A stretch of DNA of 64,000 nt from Tribonema minus. Its lineage: Eukaryota; Sar; Xanthophyceae; Tribonematales; Tribonemataceae. The notes beneath the pieces were generated by a model that searched no databases, was not told the origin of the DNA, and saw only the letters and a list, made by a program, of their open reading frames with translations. The stretch lies in NCBI GenBank assembly GCA_017506865.1, contig JAFCMP010000035.1, positions 1,302,001 to 1,366,000 on the forward strand. The letters run 5' to 3'. Position numbers and translations under genes: made by a program. Every line of letters starts with the position of its first letter. Within the stretch, counting starts at the first letter, position 1. Below, piece by piece: positions 35,431 through 44,371 of the stretch.

Positions 35431-35714
35431 GAAACGACTTGAAGTTGAAAGTGGGGCGGGCCCTGCCCCGCCCCTGGGACACGGTGGCGGCTGCCCCTCG
35501 TGGAGGGTGCCGAGCGCTGGCTGAACAGCAGGCACACAGTGGGAGTTGACTTTCAGTTCATGAACGTGGTAGTGTGTACCTTCAGAGAGAGTGACCTCAG
35601 GCCGGCGTTGACCCCAGGTGGGGATGAGAGAATTCGAATGAGCACCAGGCTTTGTCTGGATGACGTGCATGCTCCCACCCACACAACTGCTCAAGCAGGA
35701 GAAGGTGGAGCTGC

Positions 35715-36665
35715 GCCTGGCCACGATGCCGCAGGCTTCTTAGGCAAGCTGCAGTTGTTGGGAGACACCGGCTTAGTCAGAATGCTAGTTACCGCCATGG
35801 TGACCGTTGACTTCATGTGCCGCTTGCCTGTGGGTGTGTGCGCCCAGGTGGTCAATGCAACGCGACGCATTGACCACCTGGGCGCACAGGTGGACCACGG
35901 CTGTTTGTACACAGGCAGGCGCGCGCTGGCAGGGGCAGCTGCACTTCTTGCGCTGGGCGAAGCACCATGGGGCTTGCCACAAAGACCATTGCTGGGGGTG
36001 CGATGTGTGAGCACGGAGCAGCGGGGGGGCACCTCAATGCGCTCAAATGGCTGCGCTCGGACCGTTGTAGGTGACATGGGATGAGGACACGTGTGCAGCT
36101 ACCGGCGGTCACACTGATGTCCTACAGTGGGCCCATGCGAACGGCTGTCCCTGGGATGAATGGACGTGTGAAGGCGCCGACAAGCAAGGAGACACATCTC
36201 CATGTTGCACTGGCTGCCGAAGAAGCAGTGCCCCATGGGATGTGACATAGTGCCATGCTGCGGCACGCCACGGGCACCTCGGGATACTGCAGTACACATA
36301 CCAGCGCGGATGCCGAGGGACTGCTGCCACGTTTAAGAGGGCGGCCACCAGCGGCAAGATATACATTCTCGAGCGGCTGTGCAAAGAGGGCTGCCCATGG
36401 ACCTGGCGCACCTGCATGCGGCCGCCAAGCACGACCACTTGCACGTGCTCCAGTGGGCCCGACAGAACGGCTACCAGTGGTCATCAGACACTTGTGAGGC
36501 GGCCGCTAGTGCAGGACACTTGGAAATCCTCCAGTGCGCGCACGCTAAGGACTGCTTTATGGACCTCTCAACACGTGAGGTGGCAGCACAGAGCCACCAC
36601 CTGAAGGTTCCCCAGTCGGCGCGCAACAACGGCTGCCCCTGGGAGGCACTGCAGACAAGTTGCTG
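35715..36665 (+). pseudogene. Ankyrin-like repeat gene fragment, left arm of a second inverted repeat
   Basis: Plus-strand frames contain ankyrin-type units such as HLHVLQWARQNGYQW, TCEAAASAGHLEILQ and VAAQSHHLKVPQ, the AAxxGHLExLxWAxxNGCPW style common in algal and protist ankyrin proteins. Frames break repeatedly. The block is repeated in inverted orientation at 36666-37610. Confidence 0.65.
35837..35888. repeat. Perfect 22-bp hairpin with 8-nt loop
   Basis: tgtgcgcccaggtggtcaat plus gc, loop aacgcgac, then the exact reverse complement. It lies in the left ankyrin arm and is absent from the right arm. Confidence 0.9.
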
Positions 36666-37610
36666 CGCGCCCACTGGAGAACTTGCAGGTGGTTTTTATG
36701 CGCTGCCACCTCGCATGTCGAGAGGTTCATGACGTAGCCCTGAGCGTGCGCCCACTGGAGAATCTTCAGGTGTCCTGCACTGGCGGCCGCCTCACAAGTG
36801 TCCGATGACTACGGGCAGCCGTTCTGTAGGGCCCACTGGAGCACGTGTAGGTGGTTGTGCTTGGCGGCCCGCATGCACCAGTCCCTGGGTAGCCCTCCTT
36901 GCGCAGCCACTTACGATGTTGATCTTGCCGCTCACGGCCGCCCTCTCGAATGTGACAGCAGTCCCTCGGATGCGTCCGCGCTGGTATGCGTACTGCAGTA
37001 TACCGAGGTGGCCGTGGCGTGCTGCAGCATGGCATGTCGTCACGTCTCAAGGGCACTGCTCCTTCCGCAGCCAGTGCAACATGGGGATGTCTCCTTGCTT
37101 GGCGGCGCCTGTGCATGTCTGTTCATCTCAGGGACAGCCGTTCGCATGGGCCCTCTGTAGGACATCAGTGTGACCGCAGGTAGATTTTCGTGCACTTGAA
37201 GTATTTTGCTTGAGTTGTTGAAGCCACGCTGAACTACGTACAACGAGTGAACTTGAACTGCAGCTGCACACGTGTCCTCATCCCACGTGCACCTACAGTG
37301 GTCCGAGCGCAGGCATTTGAGCACATCGAGGTGCCCCTCACTGCTGCGTGCTCACAAACATCGCGCCCCAGCACTGATCTATACGGCCGCCCCCACGGTC
37401 TTTGGCCCACTGCAAGAAGTGCAGCTGCCCTGTCAGCGCTGCCCCTGCACAAACCGCAGTGGTCCACTTGAGCGGCTTATGAACCATGAAGGGGTCAGCA
37501 GTCACCACCCTGGTAATCAGCATTTTGACTAGGCCGATATTTCCCAACAATTGCGGCTTGCCTAAGAAGCCTGTAGCACACTGGGCACCCGTTGGTGGTG
37601 GCCCAGGCAA
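36666..37610 (-). pseudogene. Ankyrin-like repeat gene fragment, right arm of the second inverted repeat
   Basis: The reverse complement aligns with 35715-36665 over most of its length, including the shared start gcttcttaggcaag, the word cacactgatgtcctacag and the centre gcgcccactggagaa. Minus frames keep pieces such as GQLHFLQWAKDRG and CHAAARHGHLGILQYAYQRG but are interrupted. Divergence between the arms is much greater than between the LINE arms. Confidence 0.65.
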
Positions 37611-38520
37611 CAAGCTCCACCTGCTTCTGGTGGCACGTCGTAAGCATGCACGTCATCCAGACAAAGTGCAGTTGCTCATGTCTGTGTCACCACCTGCCGG
37701 CTTGAAGTACATTGTACATCTGCCTGAACAGCTGGCTTACTGAGGGAATGACCATGTGGTACCCTGCTCCGACCATCAAAACGATGCGGCCCACGCAGTC
37801 GGCATCTGCAATTGGCACAAACATGTAATGAGTTGGAAAAACACGCATGGTTAGACACATGAACAAGCTGGCACAATTCATTGCTAATTTAGCTGTTCAT
37901 TATGCCTGCTAAAGTCGTTAGTTATAGTTACCCATTATTATTATCATGGTTGTGTTCATGATTTCATAGTTGACGTATCTAATGTATCATCTTTAATTAA
38001 GCCCATGAGGCGAGTTTTTTTATCAGTTTACGCTCAAGCCCTTACAAAATGATGCCCCCACCCTTCTCTCTGCTCGCGGCAATGAGCCCCCTCCCTGCCT
38101 TTGCATATGCAAATGTAGCATGTCTGCGCACGTGAAGGAGATGAACCACTCAGCGACTCTCACCACTCATTATGTGTGCATTATGCAAGAAAGCAAAGCA
38201 TCCATTGTCAGCAACATGTATATCTCTATAGCTATAATAGCAGGCAGAAAGGCAGCTATACTTATAAAAAGCGTTAATTTTAGGTCTGAAACGGCTGTGA
38301 TATATAGTATGCTGTTTTAATACCTGGCAACTTGAACTTGAATACACATCATGATGGTGTTGGATAAGCACACTTAAAGGCTCAATCATCGATGCACCCC
38401 GCTCTTTCTATCATGATATGGCACCCCACCCTCCTTTTTTCGCCCCACTAAACAAACAGGGGGATTGACAACACCAATTACTGTTCGACTCCGAGTCTGA
38501 CTCTTAGGCACATTGCGCCC

Positions 38521-38960
38521 GCCCAACAACTCCGACTCCGCTCCGGCCGGAGCGGAGTCGGGGGCCGGAGCGGAGTCGGAGAGGATTCAAAGCAGAGTTG
38601 GCGACGACTCCGTTCCTGCCTTATATTAGCCTGTACCACCTTACACTACGTCTGGATGTCGCTGAGCTACTTCTGTCTGCAGCCACACTGTCAGTTTGGC
38701 AACGCGTTGCACCCATTGCACAGATATATATGCATCCTTTTAAGTTGCGCATGCGCATATGTGCTCCAGCCCAGGAGTTGTATTTTTTCACTCTGGGCGA
38801 CTATATGACTCCGCTCCGGCTGCGGCCGGAGCACATCTGGTCGGCGAACGACTCTGCCTCTGACACGGTGGAGCAATGAGATGTGCCGAACAACTCCGAC
38901 TTCGCTCCGGCCGGGGCGGAGGTGGAGCGGAGTCAGCAACGACTCCGAGCGTAGAGTCGT
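38521..38960. repeat. Cluster of palindromic GGAGCGGAGTCGG-type repeats
   Basis: The core ccggagcggagtcgg and its complement recur at 38532-38580, 38808-38835 and 38893-38950. Positions 38532-38561 form a perfect 30-bp palindrome. Confidence 0.85.
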
Positions 38961-39472
38961 GACACACTTTATGAAATTTGCCCCATGGGCTTTTAAGATT
39001 AAAGTAATTTGGTAGGAAATTTGACTTGCCACCCTAGGATGGGTTACCCTAGGATGGGTCAAGGGTTATCAGTCCTCCTTTCTTTCGGACTTCCTATTAT
39101 TGTGGCTGCGCTATGTTATTTCCTAGCATTCTGTAACCTGCAAATTGATAGCATGGCGTTCTCAGAGCACCAGTGCTCGAGATTTCAGGGAGCTACTGTT
39201 AGACGCCCCATGCCTATGGGCCCCCAGTGCGCACCCTCCCCCCAATACCTATAGGTATAACCTTACTTTGTGGACAACTGTGTGTTGGAGGTTCTTATTG
39301 CGATGAAACGAACTTGAAATAACAGTGCGATCAAGGCTTAGATGTGTGTTGCTGTCAACCAGCATAAAGCAAGCACTCAGCGAGTGCCTTTGAAGTGCGC
39401 AGGTATCTCTGTGCGTGTGTTTCTGGCGAGGCTGGACAAACCTGTCCGAAGACGGGGTTTGGTGATGAGGTG

Positions 39473-39545
39473 CACGTGACATAGACGCCGCGCATGCCGA
39501 GGTTGGCACGTGACATAGACGCCGCGCATGCAGAGGTAGGCACGC
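39473..39545. repeat. About 36-bp tandem duplication
   Basis: Two units containing cacgtgacatagacgccgcg, head to tail with few mismatches. A smaller 14-bp doublet (accctaggatgggt) lies at 39034-39060. Confidence 0.85.
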
Positions 39546-39640
39546 GCATTGGTGTCGCGGTCGATTACAGCACCCCCCCCCCTCTGCCGCCTGAGCGGCA
39601 GCAGTCCACATTCCGGCATACCCTGCTCATGTGCCCGAAC

Positions 39641-40294
39641 TCATCGCCGCTGCCCTGCTGGGGCTGTCCACACCTCAGGCGCGAGAAGGAACTGCATGGC
39701 TGTGGCGTCATCAACGCTGTACATCGGCAGGCCAGCTGCGCCATCAATTTCTTGATGGGAATGGAGACGCAACCGCGGGCGGGGGAAGCGCGCACAAGCG
39801 CCGAACAAGATGATACGACGGGGTTTCCTGTGCGTGTCTCGCCACGTCATGTGCTTGCACTTGCCCGTGGATACTGGCGCCCGCGGGCCCGCACACGCTT
39901 CCAGGCCGGTGGCCTGTGCTGCCGCCGTATTGGGTCGGCTTCTCTGCCATCTTAGCAACGGCGGCCTGCTGCGCACAAAAGTGGCTGAAACTCTGACGTT
40001 GTCGTGCTGGGCGCAGCAGCTCTCCCCACATGGCATCTGCATGCTGCCCGCAAGTGGTGCAGCAATCACGGAGCACCTGAGATGGTGCAGCCATCGTGAC
40101 GGGCACCAGGTGTTCAGCAAAATGAGTGGGGATACCACAACAACAGGGGCAGGGGTAGAGTTACACAAGTGCCCACCACATCGGATTGTAAGGGACAATC
40201 TACCAGCAAACAAATCAATGCCCTGAGGCTCCAAGTCATCGAGACCCACTGTCAGAGCTCTGCGCAGCGACTCACGATCATTGGCTCTACGCAA
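39641..40294 (-). CDS. Unidentified ORF
   Basis: A 217-codon open minus frame containing GLDDLEPQGIDLFAGRLSL. No family is recognised. Other frames in the same stretch are also open, so coding status is uncertain. Confidence 0.2.
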   Translation of the reverse strand: MRRANDRESLRRALTVGLDDLEPQGIDLFAGRLSLTIRCGGHLCNSTPAPVVVVSPLILLNTWCPSRWLHHLRCSVIAAPLAGSMQMPCGESCCAQHDNVRVSATFVRSRPPLLRWQRSRPNTAAAQATGLEACAGPRAPVSTGKCKHMTWRDTHRKPRRIILFGACARFPRPRLRLHSHQEIDGAAGLPMYSVDDATAMQFLLAPEVWTAPAGQRR

Positions 40295-40740
40295 CGGTCA
40301 TACATCATCATCATGTGCACCAGACTGAGTGAATGACAGGCCCTTGATGAGATATGCCACTGATCTTGAGACCCACAAGGCTTTTCAATGGCAGCAGCAA
40401 CGAACATGAACGCACATCACGCCGGACCTGCATTTCAACTTGATGCGCTGCTTCTGCTGCAACAGGCATGCGGCGCTTGGTGAGTCAATGACAAATACGG
40501 TCAGGTCCAACCGTCATGATGTCATGTGCTCGCTCCCATAGTGATCGAGATAGACAGCAGTGGGCCCTTGCGCATTGTTGAACCAGTGTGACACAAGGCA
40601 AAAGCATGCACGCATGCACACTTATGCGGTACTGGCTCAAGACAACATGAGGCCCGGTGCTGCTGCCCGGCAATTCTGACCTGATAGCGGCCCGTGCGCA
40701 TGTGCCTGTTCGCGAGCGCCGCGAGTGCATTGCCGTACGC

Positions 40741-41240
40741 CTAATTGTCCACGCGGCGTTGCACCTCCCCCTCCTCGTTGCGGACAGACTTTGCCCATTC
40801 GCGGTACTCTGCCCCTGTCACCGCCTCCGCCTGCACGCCCTCTGGGGGCGGGTTTGCTGCAAAACCCGCGGTGTTCTCGCGCCTCCAGCGCTGGCCAAGG
40901 GCAGTGACCGCACGAAAGCCAGCACCTGGCCCGGGTCCACCCCAGTCACCAAGACATGGTCCAGGGCGTGCAGCCGCTCCTGTGCAGCAGAGGTACCGTC
41001 CGCCACCGTAGCCGGCTCCGCCCCTATCTCCCTGTGCACACACAGGTGGCGGAACACCTCATTGGGACCTTCAGCAACCTCCCCCTCCAGCACATCCCCC
41101 AGCACCTCAAAAATGTACCCGACCTGTGACAACGTTGGCCGCAGCAAGCGCAAGCGAGGAGGGGGCGTATCAGCAAGCAGCGATGCACTAGTCTCAGTCC
41201 GTCCATGAGACATCAGCGCCATGACACTCAGCACCCTCAT
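40741..41240 (-). pseudogene. Unidentified ORF in two frames
   Basis: A first frame (from 41240) with natural-looking composition (QVGYIFEVLGDVLEGEVAEG) is followed near 40920 by a second frame (TALGQRWRRENTAGFAANPP to a stop at 40741). This suggests one coding region with a frameshift or an unseen intron. No domain is recognised. Confidence 0.3.
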
Positions 41241-41368
41241 GCTGAGGCCACAAAGGTGAACCAGGCAGACACTGTGTCTGCTTTGAGTTACCGTTGAACA
41301 GTGCGCAGAGTGAAAGTTCTACCACAGCCAGACTACGCACACCATCGAGTCAGAATGCAAATGAGACC

Positions 41369-43416
41369 AAGCTAGCTGGAGCGGAGGGACGTATTCATTG
41401 CTGACGTTGTCGTCGTTAGCGCCCATGAGTCATGGAGGATGAACGACGTCACAAGGTAATTGACATAGAAGCACCGGCATCAATCCAATCTTGGGTGCAC
41501 TGTTGTATTCAGAGATGCTCCGTAATACATATTGTTAGTAGAGCCGCTCCAGGATTGTAAACGGCATCACATCAAGGTACTTTGTTGTAAGGAAGCCTAC
41601 CTAGAAACACACAAGGTTTAACTTCGGGGGCGGTGCGGCTGACGTCAAGTGCTTTGTGTTGAACTTTCATTCCCAGTGAAAACAAACTGCCAAATCCTCG
41701 CATGACGAAGGCTCAACTAGCATCCCTCATGATAACAAACTTTTTCTCTCTGACGCGCGTAAAGGATCAACAGTTACACAGCATTGCACGGCGTAATCAT
41801 GATGAACAGGCTCCATTACTTGCATCAGGCAGTACGCAAGAGGACGTGTAAGGCATTTGAATTCAACTTGAAGTTTGCCATCATTTGCCGTTATTCAAAA
41901 GTGGAGCAGTTGCTGATTTTCCAGTTACACTGATGTCATGTGGTGTCACTGCGTTTTGCACAGCACCGGCCACCTGGCTGGCTGCTGAGGAGTTGCTTTG
42001 GAGATTCTCAAGGCAGCAGAGCAGCAGCAGCAGCGCGTATACTCTGACTCTGCACTTCAACGCAAATGATATTTGTAAGCGCGTTGAGGCCTTGAAATGA
42101 GACTCGCCTGAGAGCGGCAAGCAGTAGGCATCAATGCCGCACCACACTAGGTATTACAGCATCAGTTTTTCTCCGAGTTAGTTGGACTCTGCCTTACACT
42201 GCTCTGCAGCAGAAATCAGCTGGCCTATACCGCCGATGATGGTACAGTTGTGGTCTTCTCCTTTGGCGCTCCACCAGAATACATGCGACCTGAACGGTGT
42301 GCATGTACGAGAAATTTGGAAGCTTCACCAGAATACATGCGACCTGAACGGTGTGCATGTACGAGAAATTTGGAAGCTTCAGATTCTCACCTCTTCGCAT
42401 ATACTTTTAAAAGACGACAATCTGATCTATCAGTGATGATAACCCTATAGCATAGTATACCTTTACTTAAAAGCACTACATATGTAGCTGAAACCCTTCT
42501 GCGCACTCTAGCGCTTCGTCGTTGTTCAGCTTATTGTATACTTCGAAGTATTGTTTATGCCTCATTCGCCGTCAAGCGTGCTGCTGTTCTTGACACAGAG
42601 GACGCTGAAGCTAGGAGATGATGATCCACGCGTGTTCCGCCAAGCATCTACTCTACGTGCTTGCTATGACGCCGCCATGTTTCAGCATACTTCAAGTTGT
42701 ATCAAACTTGTCACTCCGACGTGTGGAACACCCTGCACAGATAGCCTGTTTGCTGCCCAGCGTTACACTGCAGCCTATGTAGTACATCCGACTGTCATCA
42801 GCCGTTTTTCATTGCTGGCAATTTGGCCATTCGCCAACCCCGTCTCTGTCAATGCTGTAATACCAGACATTGGTGCTGCGCATGCCTCTTGCCGCAGGAT
42901 CCCTGCAAGCGCAGCGGTTACTCAACATCGCGCCCTACATTGTCATCTGCAGCCATGGACGCACGTGCCACAGCTCCTGGAGACTACCATAGCAGGCTGC
43001 CTGCAACGTACCCTACCAGCGGCTACTGCATCTCCACGCCGATGAGCTGCCAGAAAACCAGAAGTCACGCACGTGCCTATGACGCTGTCAAATGGCCAAC
43101 AGATCAGCCTCTAGGGCTTGCCTTATATGCGCTGGTGCCGCAGTTTACTGGTCAAGCGGCAGGCACTCAGACAGCGTGGGAGCTGACTGCTCAGCGTCGG
43201 CAGAAGCAACGTGGGTGCGTCGGCTGCTGAGCTGAGGGCGGCGAGAGACACGCGGCGCGCCAGCGCTGCTGCTCCAGGCTATTTAAGTTGTATGCAGAGC
43301 GGGTTGGTTGAGGAACGTCAACATCAACTGCGGTATTGGGCGTGAGCGGCGCAGCGGATCATGGCGCTGTCGAGCGTGCGGGGGGGGGACCAGGTCACGC
43401 GCTGTAGACTCTGGGA
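41369..43416 (+). repeat. Repeat R, copy 1, left part
   Basis: Begins aagctagctgg and aligns with 59798-61766 at roughly 85-90% by eye. It is interrupted at its right end by the inverted LTR junction segment of the gypsy-like element. No intact ORF is shared by the two copies, so R looks non-coding or decayed. Confidence 0.85.
42272..42379. repeat. 54-bp tandem duplication in R copy 1 only
   Basis: Two perfect units starting caccagaatacatgcgacct. R copy 2 has a single unit near 60705-60757, so the duplication arose after the copies separated. Confidence 0.9.
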
Positions 43417-43417
43417 T

Positions 43418-43630
43418 CCTACATCCTGAGAGTGAGCTCCTGTTTCCCAGAAGGGCTTGGCCTGCTCCTGGAGCAAACCAGAGGCCTTTCCCTTTGGATC
43501 ACACGCGCCGTCAGTGCGTGCCACGCGCCGTCTTTTTGCAGTTGCGATGTTCAACACTGCAGCAGCATAAGGACGGCAAGTCACAACTCAACATGCACGG
43601 CCCCGTGTTTGCATTTATACCTACATATAT
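43418..43630. other. Inverted segment across the 3' LTR / flank junction
   Basis: 43418-43501 is the reverse complement of the LTR end at 56453-56532. 43502-43626 is the reverse complement of R sequence at 61767-61891. Together they equal flank plus LTR end flipped as a single block of about 210 bp. A few filler bases (atat) follow before the LTR resumes near 43631. Confidence 0.85.
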
Positions 43631-43917
43631 CTAACCACTTGCATGGAGAAAAGGCCACACACCTGGTGTATCTGTGATGGCTCAGCTCCAATGAGTCCTT
43701 GCTGTCCAGCAGCTGGCTAGCAAGAGTGTAGACCCAAGCAAGCCACTGAGATGCTGCCCCAGATTGTTCTGTGCAAGTAGTTTCTGGAACAGTCCAAGCA
43801 AATTCCTAGGAACGGTCCTCAGGTGAACTGGCCTGAAGCACACTTGTACAGTACAGTCAAAGGTGTACACAGCACTTGAACTGCACTGTGACATGGACTT
43901 TGTATCATCCCTCTTCT
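43631..43917 (-). repeat. 3' LTR, uninverted part
   Basis: Matches 56537-56812 with about three substitutions. In element sense it starts TGATACA. The remaining LTR end lies inverted at 43418-43501. Confidence 0.88.
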
Positions 43918-43930
43918 TTGAAAGGACCGC
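43918..43930 (-). promoter_or_regulatory. Polypurine tract
   Basis: In element sense AAAGAAGAGGGA directly abuts the LTR start TGATACA, as expected for the plus-strand DNA primer. Confidence 0.8.
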
Positions 43931-44371
43931 CGTCCACGGCGCGCCCATGAGACGCACGGCGTTTTATGATACTTATATAACGCAGAAGACAGCATCGGTG
44001 TTCATTGTCGCATCATCACCACCACGGTACACGCTCTCAAGTCCCTCGCTGGCCGGCTACGCGGCGCGTGTCAAACCCTAGGCGGTCTGGCGTGCACCGG
44101 GTGCGTGACGATGATACTGCTCTTCAGTGCTAGTGCACCGGGTCAGCACAGCTTCAATGGCGACGCGAGCGTTTGCGCGGTCCTAGGTCATTCTGGCCCA
44201 ACGCAACTTGAGGTTCTATGGGAGTGTGGGGGGTTTCGGGCTGCTCTATGACTTCCTGTGCCAGTAGCAGGTTCCACGAGGAAGGTTCAGCGTTGCGATC
44301 GTCGCGGTAGTACTCTTGGCAAAGCTTCAGGCGCCTCTCCATCGGCTTGTTTCCGCGCGTATTGGGGAACT

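Larger units (their letters stand above)
21766..35545. repeat. Giant inverted repeat, arms about 6.9 kb, 19-bp centre
   Basis: Arms 21766-28635 and 28655-35545 are two copies of one retrotransposon in opposite orientation. Their lengths differ by about the 21-bp ORF2 insertion. Confidence 0.92.
28655..35545 (-). mobile_element. Near full-length non-LTR retrotransposon, copy B (right arm of palindrome)
   Basis: An inverted copy of A, tail to tail. It differs by scattered substitutions, a 21-bp insertion in ORF2 and one nonsense codon, so it is a genuine second copy, not an echo of A in the assembly. The 5' limit near 35545 is where similarity with copy A stops. Confidence 0.9.
37611..41368. 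other. Repeat-dotted region with no firm gene
   Basis: It holds a GC-rich palindromic satellite (38521-38960), small tandem repeats (39034-39060 and 39473-39545) and two weak minus-strand coding candidates (39641-40294 and 40741-41240). Positions 37850-38400 are AT-rich with nothing recognisable. Confidence 0.5.

Noticed and set aside
39641..40294. GIDLFAG in a minus-strand ORF as a second methyltransferase motif I
   Set aside because: No motif IV, VI or VIII follows; a chance match in an unsupported frame.
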